Assembly: GCF_050908995.1 (NCBI RefSeq)
Contig: NC_135119.1
Location: 26,627,001 to 26,691,000, forward strand
Origin: Andrena cerasifolii
Lineage: Eukaryota; Arthropoda; Insecta; Hymenoptera; Andrenidae
Direction: 5' to 3'
DNA length: 64,000 bases
Within the stretch, counting starts at the first letter, position 1, and every line of letters begins with the position of its first letter. Position numbers and translations under genes: made by a program. This document shows, one piece after another, positions 24,862 through 37,500 of the stretch. Under the pieces are notes generated by a model. The model was given only the letters and a program-made list of their open reading frames with translations, was not told where the DNA came from and did no database searches.

Positions 24862-25480
24862 TTAAGCCGTTCTAATACTTTGTATTATTTGCAATACAGC
24901 TGAAAACCAAAGAAGAGAATGTCATTCTGCTCTACGCTTACAGGAGTCAACAGATGTTCTTACCGAACTATGTAAAAACTTACCGGAACCGCAAACAACG
25001 AAAAGGAAGAGCGCTAGCAGGCAGGGACCAACCGGAGAGCTTTCCTCTTGTGGTTTCTGCGAAGCATTAATTCAAGTAACGTCGTTGCATATGTTTACAT
25101 TCCACGTGACAGAAACGTTACACGATCGGAGCAATATACTTAAAACAATTAAGCCATAAGTGTTTCCATTAGATTCTCGAGTTCTCGAATTAACAAGCTA
25201 CGGATATTTGCGATAAACGTGACCGAGAGATCTGACATGACAATATTGCCGTCAATGTCATCGTGCACGGTTAAATTTTATATTACTGTTTATAACCTCA
25301 AAATGATAAATCGACGATCGATCTAGGCGCTGTGATAATTCCATTCGACTGATTGTTATTAAAGTGGATTCTAGGAGATCGTAACGAACGTCTTACCGAC
25401 GACTTTGGTACATTCCCACGAAGCGTGATGTTTTTCGTGGCTTTCTCGTTGGCTATGCGCATTCTCTGTTTCGGTGCCAT
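24862..25480 (-). CDS. SERP1: Stress-associated ER protein (RAMP4/SERP)
   Basis: This is a tail-anchored ER protein that associates with the Sec61 translocon and the ribosome and stabilises membrane proteins under stress. Exons: 25397-25480, 24984-25056, 24862-24899; 64 residues, the usual size (66 in human). The start MAPKQRMRIANEKATKNI and RGNVPKSS match the family's basic N-terminal region. The second exon supplies GPCLLALFLFVVCG, the membrane anchor, and the last ends LQIIQSIRTA. The junction phases are 0 and 1, and both introns have consensus ends (GTAAGA, GTAAGT). Confidence 0.95.
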
Positions 25481-27949
25481 TTCCTCTTCGTCCTGGGTAC
25501 CTCGACAGAAGTTCAAATAAAGTGGTTGACAATCGAGAGACTGTTTCTGTCAATGCACGTCCACTTCAATATGTAAAGCCTCCAGCGCGATGAACAGGTG
25601 TCCGATCCGTCCAGCACGCTCCGACTACGTTGGACTGTGTCGACGTGCACTGTGACACGTGAATATCACGGATTGTACCAACGGAGCAGCTTTCGGTGCC
25701 ACACTGGCACCGCCGACGTCAACTCCGCGACTGGAATGTTCCACGAGAATCGAGATCTCGTTGCGCGAAAATGTATGCCTGGCGTTTATTACTTTGCACC
25801 CGTTAGAAATTTAAATTTCATTTCTATCGTGTTATTTACACTTACACGTATATTGAAAGAATGCATTTGGTAACATATAAAATGTGGTAAAATGTATTAA
25901 AGTTTCGACCGGAAGATATATTGAGCAACGTAGTGATTTTCTGAAATACAAATTTACTTTATTCCACGTATCAGGCTGTGGAGTTGATAGTGTATCAGGC
26001 TTGTAAAATTTTATTTGTATGTGTTAGTAGCGCGAGTACTAATACAATAGAAGTTGAAGATTAGTGTAAGGGTTTGGGGTCCTATATGTCATATAGTATA
26101 TTTTGGATGCTTATATATAGTTGTAGCAGGGCCGTTCCTGTGGGGGGTGCAGAAGGTGCCTCCGCAGTTGGGCGGTCAAACTTAGATTATTATATGTAAA
26201 ATTTTGACTAATAAGAATAAGAATCAAACCTTTTATGATGGTTATTAATGATGTCATTTATTTTCTCATTTAATTTTTTTTTAAATTATCCAACGCTGAT
26301 TTTAGAGATAAAAATTCATAAGCACATACAACCCATTTTCACGAAAATAGGCAAAAATTCAAGGCCCTGTATTTTTTAAACAAATTCGAAATCGGCAAAA
26401 TGATAACTTAAACCCCCCCTAATTTCACGAGGACTACAACATATTCCATTTTAACAGAATCCCAGATATCGAGGGCCAATAAACATTGCATTTCAAAATT
26501 TGAATTAATGAATATTAAATTAATAAGGGCGGCAACCCAGGAACAGCTCTGAGTTGTAGATTGCAAATCTAATTGAATTTCCTTAAGCACTATTTGATTC
26601 GGTAAAATGATCCTTGGATATTGGATCGATTGATGTTTGTGCGTCAGTATTAATTAGGGCAGCTGTGCTAATGAAACACGTCGGGCTTTGTTGTATGTAG
26701 AAATTTTATATTTCTTAGAACCACTATGCCTAACAACAAACCATATATCCACTCGAATGTCTTCCCTGATATTCGTCATTCGACAATATCTTTATTGCAA
26801 ACACATTCACCACGATCTCCAGTTCCCAATCCCCTTCGCCTCATCCTTTATCGCTTAGTGACAATTTTACGCATACTTAGATATTTGTATTCACAAGAAG
26901 AGGATCGCAACTGAAAGAACCATTTTGCCCCGCGGTTATAGGTTTACTCGTACTTTATATGTTACCAATGCACTCGCAACCCCTAACGAAGGAAATTTAC
27001 ACAAACAGAATGTTCGTGGCGTATAGTACGAAGCCAATGGTAAAAAAACTCCATATGTTCGCAATTCTTATTTCGATCTAACACCTAGCTTATCTATAAA
27101 TTAATCTTTATTTATATTTGAATCGTCAATGATCGAACGTCGGTCTTCGCGGCTGAAATCCCAGTCCAGAGTCACGTAACTGAGGCACTGTTCTAATCGC
27201 ATTAATTGAAATATTCTTCGCTGCCCGAATAAGTTGTGCCTGGATATTGTAACATAAAATTCGCGCGCGATTTATATAAGTCTGTTAAAACACGCGAGCT
27301 TGATTTAGACGCCATCCGAATTGCAATTAACTCTTGTACTTTCGAATGATATTACGTTGTAGAACTTGGACATTCCTTTTCACCGATACATCTCGCGGAA
27401 GAAAATTTTCACGCATACGGCACACAAAAAGCATTACACGCTTCTAATACACCATCGATCCGTAGAGCTCTCCCTATTTCACCGTTACGAACAATTTTAC
27501 TAGCTTAAAGGGGATCGGCGACTTTCCCCAGCAATGTCCAGCGAAATTGAGCAATATCACGCAGTTAGTTTTTAAGTAAAGTAGTAATTATACAGTTACG
27601 TAATCATTGGAACCTGCATTTTGTGTTATATGGAACTGTGACTCATAGGACGAGTAGTATAGCGACTGTTTGGATAGTTCGGCGAACAGTTCGTTTGGTA
27701 GGACCCACCTCCCGAATTCCGCTATGTCGCAATAAATAAATTTATATTTTATCGACACACGATGAAAGGATCAATTATCATCTCTGCTTTAGAAATCTCC
27801 CGCCTATGAGCGGCGTTTACGCGTTATGGTCAATGTAAGTAATTAAAACTACCGAACGAGGCGGAGTCCCGCTTCGTGGAGAGCAGCGGGCATCGCTCTG
27901 CGCGCTCTCACATTTATCCATAGGGTAGACATCACATTAAACTTGTGCT
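25481..27949. other. Intergenic, transposon remnant near 26120
   Basis: Contains the RAMP4 promoter and the TM9SF3 3' UTR at its ends. At 26120-26180 GCAGGGCCGTTCCTGTGGGG and a following GGGCGGTCAAAC look like the end of a degraded transposon. Otherwise AT-rich with no supported gene or RNA. Confidence 0.5.
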
Positions 27950-30900
27950 TTAGTCTATCTTCACTGTGGAATAGATCTTCCGTACAAATGCGTTGGTGCC
28001 GACGTAGCCGACCGTTCCGCACATTATGCCCAATGCGAGGCTGAACAATGCCATGTAACCGAAGTAAAATGCTGTTTGGAAGAGACCATACATCCTGAAA
28101 AGAAACCACAGTGTAATTACGTTTCCGCGAGCTCGCGAACTTGTGGCCATTAAAATGGGAACTCACTTAGTTTTAAAGAAGAAATAATAGAATGAATACA
28201 TGTAGACGTATCCAGCGGTCGAAGCTGCAGCTAAGAAACTTGTCCACTGCCTGTGAAAGTGGAAGAGGCACAGAAATTAGAGAAAGAAGGGAACGTTATT
28301 AGATGCTGTTTAGAATCAATGAATGGTGAAGGTCTGCGCACACATATCAGTTTCGTGTCGAGGGGCGTAGAGGGTCTCTTCTTCTTACCACAGCCACGAC
28401 GGAACGGTACTGATACGGAACTGATATGTGTGTTTAGACCTTTACACAATCCCTTACCATCGATAGTCTTCGGCGTTTAGCAAGAAGTATGTACACACAA
28501 TAGTAACGCAAACGGTTACTATCATTAGAATAACGAATACTAATAACATAAAGCCGTACACGTAATAGATTTTATATGCCCAAAATGAGGTAAATATGAA
28601 GTACCTGGAACAAATAGGACAGTTTTAATTCGCTGCTGCGGTGCTTCATAGCTTCAACCAGAGTTGGGCATTATTCGAATACTTTATTTGAATAATCATC
28701 GAATAGAAATATCGAATAAACTGAAGTTACTCGAGAGTGAATAATTTTTTAATCGAATAAATTTCCATTCGAATAATCTCGAATAAGACTTACGAATAAA
28801 ATGAAGTAATAATTTTTTATTCGTTACTCGAAATAAATTTTTCCCAACTCCAGTTTCAACGATTATACGTACATTTCGATGAATATTGATCCGAAAGGTA
28901 AAATGCCACCGAGCATTATGATAACCAGTGGTTCCATGAACCACTTCTTCTCCGGGATGGGTCGAGGCACCGCGTTGATTCTACACGGCGCATCCGGTGT
29001 TCCAGCTAAATTCCGGCCGAGGATGGTTCCGACCAGTGTCAGTGGCAATATAACGAATATGCAAATACACGTTACTGCTACCTGTGAATAACAGTTAGCA
29101 CGTGAACGGAAGTTGTATGAATATTCAAAGAAACGAGATTCTAACACTTGCCATAGAGCCGAAGGGTATGGCGCGGCTAGCGTGATAGTATATTGCGATG
29201 AAGTTGATGAAGAACGCAGTGCCACAGACGATAAGAGGTAACATAAAGGCACTGAGGATCATCTGTTTGATCCAGATACGCCCTCCCATGCGAGCATATA
29301 AGCCTCCCCCAGCGTAGCCGTTTATAGGCGATGTCGCGGCATATACAAAAATCGCTGTAGATAGCATCGATCCTCTCTCCGTGTAAAGCTCACCAAGAAT
29401 GGCGAAAATGATAACGCTAAGTACAACTACTGTGACCTAAAATGAAACGGATTACTGCAACCCCATTTTTATTTCACAGATATTTAGCAGAACATAGATA
29501 TTAGCTCCATTAACGTTTTACGGCTAAATTTACCTGGTAGCCTGCACCTATAAAAGCTGAGAAAAGCATCGTATGACTAGCTGGTCTAAAAACATCCCCG
29601 TGAACTTGCTTCCATCCGTATTCGTCTCCCAAATCCCGTTCCATATCGTCCATGTCTTCGTCTCTGCTGTACCTGGCATAATCTTTTCTCAAGGTACGCA
29701 TCAAGATCATAGAAACAAGCCCAACAAGGAAGATTACCATCATGAAGCTATTGAAAATGCTGAACCAATGAATCTGCAAGGAGAGAGAGAAAGTTTCCTT
29801 ATGAGATCAATGTCCATCGCAGAATGCGCAGCGGAAATTTCTCAGGCGACGGGGCACTTACTCTGTGCTGGAAGAAGTTGGGATCCAAATATTTGTCGAA
29901 TCTGTCTTCGTACTTAACATTACTCTTCTTCCAATTAACTTCGTAACTGAAAGAGATAGGTACGGCCCGCCTCAGCTTCACTTTATTCTCGCTGGTCAAA
30001 TTTACATCGACTATCTGCTTCCCATTGAATCCTATATCGAATTTCTTATGCGTCCAGATATAGTAAGACACAGCTCCGTTATTTTCCTCCGGCTCTCCCA
30101 CAACTCCTGATATTACGAAACAGAAATCCTTTAATACATGGTAACAAACTGCTAAAGAAAATTATGAAAACACTTTTACCCCATATTGGTAGATCGTCCA
30201 TATACATCTTATACCAATATTGGTTCTTGACAGCATATACAAAGGCCTTTTCAATCTCTTCGGTTAGTATTATCTGGCAATACTCCATTTTGGCCACGTC
30301 AGCTGTAAGCACAGAGTCAACAATAGTTAATTACCCTCGCCATGACAGAGCATAATTCCCAAAATCTTTCGTAACCAGCTACGGTGGTTTCTACTAGCAG
30401 AAGAGCCCCATTCACGCGACTCAGAATGAATCACCTTTAAATTCAATTTCCAGGCCGCTGAATTTGAGTTCGATGCCTTGCAGCGCCTCGGAAAAGGTTT
30501 CGTGGTAATGATTGATGACATCTTTCGCGCCTTTACAAAACGGTAAGGAGTAATACGAATAAGTTTCTTGACGATTGTGATATGGTCCGACTGTACTCAT
30601 CCAGAGTACAACTTCATCGTTATCTTCGTACTAGTAAAAGAAATTATATTATTAGTGGCTCGTCTTAGATACTATCGAGCAATTTAGCGGCGATTTATCC
30701 CAGGAATGAAATCCATTCCATACATGAATTTATCATACAGTAAGACATTAATTCTTCGTGGAAATGTATTGCAGAAAGAATTTGCAGGGATAGAAAGTGG
30801 AAGGTGAGTGTCACTGACGTGGACAAGTGTGCGTGCGAGGTGGGCTTGCCACTTTGACATTTGTAAAGTATGGAAAATCCTTGGTACTCACGATGTGAGT

Positions 30901-30978
30901 GTGCTCGTCAGGACGGGCGAAGGGGAGTAGGCTAAGTGCCACAAAGTGGAATAACAATCGAACCCGACACATGTTCAT
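27950..30978 (-). CDS. TM9SF3: Transmembrane 9 superfamily member 3
   Basis: A nine-pass Golgi/endosomal membrane protein (nonaspanin). Ten exons: 30892-30978, 30435-30630, 30180-30302, 29862-30106, 29534-29773, 29152-29436, 28873-29081, 28458-28604, 28167-28250, 27950-28094. The first exon encodes a signal peptide (MNMCRVRLLFHFVALSLLPF). The lumenal domain contains YVYAVKN-like and MDDLPIWG segments and ends KYLDPNFFQHR. The family signature MERDLGDEYGWKQVHGDVFR follows the first membrane helix, and AVPRPIPEKKWFMEP lies between later helices. The C terminus STVKID carries the KxD retrieval motif. Intron 6 has a GC donor (ATG|GCAAGT), the only one that keeps phase. The order and phases match the whole family length. 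Confidence 0.96.
28331..28440. mobile_element. Short MITE in TM9SF3 intron
   Basis: About 110 bp bounded by inverted GGTCTGCGCACACATATCAG (left) and CTGATATGTGTGTTTAGACC (right), with three mismatches. No coding capacity. It lies between the exons at 28458-28604 and 28167-28250. Confidence 0.6.
28658..28853. mobile_element. hAT-like MITE in TM9SF3 intron
   Basis: Ends CAGAGTTGGGCA (left) and TCCCAACTCCA (right) are inverted repeats. The flanks GCTTCAAC and GTTTCAAC form an 8-bp near-perfect direct repeat, the length used by hAT transposons. The interior is built from TCGAATAA-like repeats. Confidence 0.55.
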
Positions 30979-31703
30979 CGTGACGGGAAGGCGCGCTAGG
31001 CGCCTTATGCTACTGCAGACAGGAATTCAGTGATATCTGACAACGAAAACACTCCATAGATTCACGGAATGCGACCTGTGTAGCAGAAACACCGGACGGA
31101 CATACACCAACGGACACGTATTAAAATACAACGATGACACTCTCGCAGCAACCGCTGATACGCGCAGCGCTCGTAACGCGCTCCAGCCGTAAGGATATCT
31201 GCCTAGTCACATCAGATGGCACTCCTGTCGGTCGCCTTAAGGCGGTTTTTCAAATTCGTTCTAAGTTTTTTCATGTTTCGCTGTATAGGGTAGGGTAGAT
31301 GTCCAAATTACCGTGGTTTGACGCCGACTTGCTCCTGAAGGAATTAATTTCTGACTTCTCTTACTTTAATTTTTCTTGGTGAAAAATTATATTGGTGTTT
31401 GGAACTTTTCTCTTTATTAAGGCATTTTTTCGGGTTGAAAATGTTAATTTTTCATATTTTTTTAATTGAAATAAAAATCCATGTCTTAGTAGGACAACTC
31501 TAGTAACTTAACGCAAGAAAATCGTTCAATGAGAACTGCCCGATATGCAAATTAAAGGCTGATTCTTCAACGAAGCAGGTGCAGATTATCAATACGATCA
31601 GCCATCATATGTTGTAAGCCTGTGGCTCCTCTGTGTTTGCCATTTGTCGCCATTGAGTAATAAACATCAATGTCCATTCCTGTTGTGTCGTAAGTGGCTG
31701 GAA
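30979..31703. promoter_or_regulatory. Shared 5' region of TM9SF3 and RBM22
   Basis: TM9SF3 (minus) and RBM22 (plus) start codons face away from each other across about 725 bp, so this stretch must hold both promoters. The left half is CpG-richer (near 31130-31250), the right half AT-rich. No TATA box was assigned. Confidence 0.5.
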
Positions 31704-33093
31704 ATGGCGACGTCTAAAACAACAAACACTTACAATAGACAGAATTGGGAGGATGCCGTAAGTAGCGTTGAATTTGTAATACCATCTCGAGTTTGTTATG
31801 CGTGGAGTGTTTGTTCAATGTATTGTGTTTTGTTGCAGGAATTCCCTATATTATGTCAGACTTGTTTAGGTGACAATCCGTATATTCGAATGGTGAGTTA
31901 AGATAGGTATACCTAAGCGCGTGTGTATCGGTCCCATCAACACGTTTCGTGTTTCTGTTTCGCAGACAAAGGAGAGGTACGGGAAAGAGTGTAAGATATG
32001 CATGCGTCCGTTCACAGTATTCAGGTGGTGTCCTGGCGCAAGAATGAGGTTCAAAAAGACCGAGGTTTGCCAGACTTGCAGTCGCTTGAAGAATGTGTGC
32101 CAAACGTGCTTGCTAGATCTGGAGTATGGCTTGCCTATCCAAGTGCGCGACGCGGCGCTTAAAATCAAAGACGACTTGCCCAGGTCGGACGTGAACAAGG
32201 AATATTATGTACAGAACATAGATAGCGAAATCGGTAAAATTGACGCGACGTCGCCGGCGGGCGCTGTTGGTAAATCCGCGGCAGCCAGCGATTTGTTAAT
32301 GAAACTGGCGAGGACGAGTCCTTACTATAAGAGGAATAGACCGCACATTTGTTCCTTCTGGGTGAAGGGAGAATGTAAGAGAGGAGAGGAATGTCCATAC
32401 CGCCACGAGAAACCCACGGATCCAGACGACCCGTTGGCTGATCAGAATATCAAGGATCGTTACTACGGAGTGAACGATCCCGTTGCAGACAAATTGATGC
32501 GCAGGGCTGCGGCGATGCCGAAGCTGGACCCACCGGAAGACAAATCGATCACGACTCTATACATCGGCAACTTGGGGGATGTTCTGACGGAGAAGCAATT
32601 ACGGGATCATTTCTATCAGTACGGGGAAATACGTTCGGTAACAATGGTCCCACGTCAGCAGTGTGCCTTCATTCAGTATACGCAGAGAAGCGCCGCCGAG
32701 GCAGCAGCGGAGAGAACGTTTAACAAGCTGATATTAGGAGGGAGAAGATTGACCATTAAATGGGGTCGTTCGCAAGGAAGGCAGACTGTATCCGCAGCAG
32801 AGGCGACTAGAGAAATCTTAGAACCTGTACCAGGTTTACCCGGTGCTCTGCCACCGCCGCCAGAGAGCATGGGAAACAACTTCTTCAACCTGCAAACCAC
32901 GCCTGGCATGATGCCACCAATGATGATCCCTCCTCCGCCAGTTGCCCCCCAATTCATTTACCCACCTCAAATGGCGGCTGCTGCTGCTACACCAATTTTC
33001 CCTCCAGGAACAACTCCGATACACTATCCGAGTCAAGATCCATCCAGAATGGGTGCATCTCAGGGCATAGGGAAGCCTTGGCCCGAAGAATAG
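31704..33093 (+). CDS. RBM22: Pre-mRNA-splicing factor RBM22
   Basis: RBM22 (yeast Cwc2 homologue) contacts U6 snRNA and the pre-mRNA in the catalytic spliceosome. Exons: 31704-31757, 31839-31892, 31966-33093; 411 residues (420 in human). The N-terminal zinc-binding region has several cysteine pairs (CQTC, CKIC, CQTC, CQTC). A CX7CX5CX3H finger starts CSFWVKGEC and an RRM follows with RNP2 LYIGNL and RNP1 QCAFIQYT. The tail is proline-rich and ends near PIHYPSQDPSRMGA, as in other animals. AATAAA lies about 60 nt past the stop, near 33153. Confidence 0.97.
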
Positions 33094-33256
33094 TAATAAT
33101 AATCTGCAACCTTTTATTCAGCATAATTATAAAAAGAAAAGAGCCTGTAAAGAATAAATATATGTCATTGATTTTCTTTAAACTACTTCTGCTGTACGGC
33201 TTATATACTACATCAATTCTCTCATTCATTTAAAATTATTAGCGACAGAAAGCTGT

Positions 33257-33958
33257 TTAAGGGAGTATACCCGTTTGAACGCTCGGAAAATGTGTAAATT
33301 TTGTGGATTTTTTTACAAGTCAACGGCTTGATGCTCCGTTTTTGTATTATGTTTACATAATATTATGAGCTACTTAAAAAAAAAGTTTCAGTTAAAAAAC
33401 TATTGTTTTTCGGAAGTTATGAATACATATCCGAAACTCTCTCTTATAAAATATGTTAATAGCTATCGATCTACGGCGCCGATTTTGAAAATTTTGAAAA
33501 GTAAAGAAATGGCGAGAGATCAAAGGTAAAGTTAGATTTTTCTAACAGAAAAGTTCACGTTTCTTCTTTATAAATAATAAATGGGTATAAATGGTGAAGC
33601 GTAATAAAAAAAAAAGTCGCCGATGCGGAATCTTATTACGATTCTGCATACAAAATTGGAAGTGAATTGGTTGAGCGTAGCGCGAGTTTTAGGGCCACCG
33701 TAATGAAAAATATAGTTCCGCTGCGATCAGTCGAGCCGCCGCATCGCAAAGTGGTACATAATAATATTTTTTATTCAAATCACCCTACAGGTAGTAATTT
33801 TTCAGAAAACTGGATGATTTTTTTTTAAATTCTTCGCAATTAAATTCTCTATCGATCTATCCGGCCGAATTATTATAATATTTCTAAACCAATCTTTGAA
33901 AATATGTAAAAAGAAAAAATCCGATCTTTGACACTTTCAAACGGTTATACCCCCTTAA
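33257..33958. mobile_element. piggyBac-like non-autonomous element
   Basis: TTAA at both ends (33257-33260 and 33955-33958), with GGGAGTATACCCGTTTGAA inside the left end and TTCAAACGGTTATACCCCC inside the right, inverted repeats with a few mismatches. There is no transposase frame in the 702 bp. Its TIRs differ from those of the 2709-3198 element, so it is a separate family. Confidence 0.7.
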
Positions 33959-33969
33959 GTACTTTCAAC

Positions 33970-34219
33970 CATTGAGCTATAAGAATACCTGGAGAGAGAA
34001 CAGCAGTGGGAAGAAGTAGAGGCGACAGCGGTCCGAGGGAAATAGAAAATTAAGGGTGAACCTATTAATCCTTCTTCTTCCTATTATCCCTCTCACTCTG
34101 TACTATATGTGTTGTAAGACAGAGATAGGGTCACCTGTCATCATGACCCGTTACTTCCCTCTTTCTCGGACCGGCCCTCATTGCTCTGTTCTCTTTCCAG
34201 GTATTCTTATAGCTCAATG
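33970..34219. mobile_element. hAT-type MITE with perfect 8-bp target duplication
   Basis: The 250-bp element starts CATTGAGCTATAAGAATACC and ends GGTATTCTTATAGCTCAATG, exact inverted repeats that extend further inward with few mismatches. CTTTCAAC flanks it on both sides (33962-33969, 34220-34227). CA/TG ends with an 8-bp duplication fit the hAT superfamily. It sits just left of RPB1. Confidence 0.85.
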
Positions 34220-34565
34220 CTTTCAACATGCATTAAACACAGAACTTTAATTACTTAGTAGGATAATCTAACATGCATATTTTTTTATCTGGAATATTAT
34301 AGTATAAATATTAATATAAAAAAACTGTAATTAATTCTAGCAGCGTAAGTGCGCTTTTATCGTTTCTCTGCATTGGAGAAATAGAATAGAAGCTCAAGCG
34401 TATTATTCGATGCATTCAGGAACGCGGCGGTAAGTGGGGTAGGTGAATCATAGCTAGCAACGAGCGGAACCGTCAGGGGAGGGAGATGCTTGGATCGGGA
34501 AAGAACGGTTAGAGGGAGTCGCGACGCAGAAGGCCGCGGGAGAAGCTGTACGTGCTCGTTGCAAA

Positions 34566-37500
34566 ATGGCCACGTCCGACTCCAAAGCGCCTCTGCGAAC
34601 TGTAAAAAGGGTCCAATTCGGCATTCTTTCTCCCGATGAGATAGTAAGTTCGCTACTTGTAAATGAGTGTTCTCGCGGGATATGATTTTTCTCGTGGCCC
34701 GCGACACTATTTCGCCATGAGTCGACATTTTGCGAAACCTTATCGCGCGAGAGGCATTCGGTGCCACCTCCAAACAGTCGCGCGTGTTGCTTCCCGACGA
34801 TACCTATTTCTTGTTTGTATCAGCTGATATTAAGGGTGGAATAAGATCCAGATTGATGACACACGTGCAACGGGGATTATTATAAGTTCCTTACTGTTCA
34901 ATTAAACGTCGCTTATAATAGGATTTGATCCTTCTTATTCATTGATTATAATCACACTTCTAATAAAGGTCTCGAATATGGGAACTCTGTTCTCGGCGGT
35001 GTCACGTCCGGCTAGATATCGGCGAGGAATAAGATCTATTAAATTCAACATGATTTTATGTGTTATTGTATGATTCACATACAACTGTGATAATAAAAGG
35101 AGAAATTATTTTACTACTAAGATAAATACACAATCGTTGCGTTTCTTTATTACTTTCGATGCCCTGTTATTCCTGTTATTATTACACACCTATGCGTTAG
35201 ATTATTAAGTAAGAGGAAGAGTTAGATATTGGGTCTAATATTTATTATTCCGTTATCTTGCTAAGACAAAATAATTCTTAATTAAAGTCCAAAGTTCGCC
35301 TGAAATTATCAATTGTTGTAATTCTGTATAATGTTCTGTACAGCGTCGGATGTCCGTCACAGATGGCGGCATTCGCTTTCCAGAAACTATGGAAGGTGGC
35401 CGTCCGAAACTCGGCGGACTTATGGATCCACGGCAAGGTGTCATAGACAGAAATTCTCGGTGCCAAACGTGCGCCGGGAATATGACAGAATGCCCAGGTC
35501 ACTTCGGTCACATAGATTTGGCCAAACCAGTATTTCATGTTGGTTTCATAACGAAAACAATAAAGATCTTGAGATGCGTGTGTTTCTATTGTTCGAAGCT
35601 GCTTGTCAGTCCAGTGAGTAAACATCATACTTGTATTTCTTTTTAACGCTTTATCGCCGCTTTCATAATACTTTTTCAATCGCAGCATAACCCGAAAATT
35701 AAAGAAATCGTCATGAAAACTAAAGGGCAGTCGCGCAAGCGTCTCACGTTCGTTTACGATTTGTGTAAAAGCAAGAACATCTGCGAGGGTGGCGACGAAA
35801 TGGACATCAACAAAGAGAACCAGGAGCAGCAACCAATGGCTGACAGAAAGCCAGGACACGGCGGCTGCGGTAGATACCAGCCTAATCTTAGAAGGTCGGG
35901 CTTGGATGTCACTGCGGAATGGAAGCACGTAAACGAAGACTCCCAGGAGAAGAAAATGGCACTCACCGCTGAAAGAGCGTGGGAGATCTTGAAGCATATT
36001 ACGGACGAAGAGTCGTTCATCCTTGGTATGGATCCAAAATTTGCTCGACCAGATTGGATGGTGGTAACAGTTTTGCCTGTTCCGCCTCTGTCGGTTAGGC
36101 CAGCAGTTATCATGTATGGTTCTGCTAAAAATCAGGACGACTTGACGCACAAACTCGCAGACATCATAAAAGCCAACAACGAGTTGATCAGGAACGAGCA
36201 GGCTGGAGCAGCTGCGCACGTTATATCAGAGAATATAAAGATGCTACAGTTCCACGTGGCGACTCTGGTCGACAATGATATGCCCGGGATGCCGAGAGCG
36301 ATGCAGAAATCGGGGAAACCGTTGAAGGCTATAAAGGCAAGGCTGAAAGGGAAAGAAGGCAGGATAAGAGGGAACTTGATGGGTAAACGAGTTGACTTCT
36401 CAGCTCGCACTGTCATCACGCCGGATCCGAATCTGCGGATCGATCAAGTAGGCGTGCCACGGAGCATCGCTCAGAATTTAACGTTCCCCGAGATCGTGAC
36501 GCCTTTCAATATCGACAAGATGCAGGAGCTGGTCAGGCGTGGGAACTCGCAGTACCCTGGCGCCAAATATATCGTCAGAGACAATGGAGAGAGAATCGAC
36601 TTAAGATTCCATCCGAAGCCATCTGATCTGCATCTGCAATGTGGCTACAGAGTGGAGCGTCACATACGTGACGGTGACTTAGTGATATTCAATCGTCAGC
36701 CGACCCTGCACAAGATGAGTATGATGGGTCACAGAGTGAAGGTCCTACCTTGGAGTACATTCCGCATGAACCTTAGCTGTACGTCGCCTTACAACGCTGA
36801 TTTCGACGGAGACGAAATGAATCTGCACGTGCCGCAATCGATGGAGACCCGCGCGGAAGTAGAGAACATTCACGTGACCCCGCGTCAGATCATCACGCCG
36901 CAAGCTAACAAACCAGTTATGGGTATTGTACAGGATACGCTTACCGCTGTAAGGAAAATGACGAAGAGGGACGTGTTCATAGAGAAAGAGCAGATGATGA
37001 ACATACTCATGTTCTTGCCGAGCTGGGACGGCAAAATGCCTCAGCCTTGTATATTGAAGCCGAAGCCTCTGTGGACTGGCAAACAGATCTTCTCGCTGAT
37101 CATCCCAGGCAACGTGAACATGATAAGAACTCACAGCACGCACCCCGACGAGGAAGACGATGGCCCGTACAAGTGGATCTCCCCTGGCGACACCAAGGTC
37201 ATGGTGGAGCACGGAGAACTCGTGATGGGTATACTTTGCAAAAAGACCCTGGGTACGTCTGCCGGGTCTCTGCTTCACATTTGTATGCTGGAGTTGGGGC
37301 ACGAGGTTTGCGGACGGTTTTACGGAAACATTCAGACTGTGATCAACAACTGGCTGTTGCTGGAAGGTCACTCCATCGGTATTGGAGACACCATCGCTGA
37401 TCCGCAGACTTATTTAGAAATCCAGAAAGCGATCAAGAAGGCCAAAGAGGACGTGATAGAGGTAATTCAGAAGGCTCACAATATGGAGCTGGAACCTACT

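Noticed and set aside
35278..36219. 313-codon minus-strand ORF
   Set aside because: It lies antisense to conserved RPB1 exons; an open antisense frame is expected from the codon use there.
36745..37371. 208-codon minus-strand ORF
   Set aside because: Antisense to the most conserved part of RPB1.
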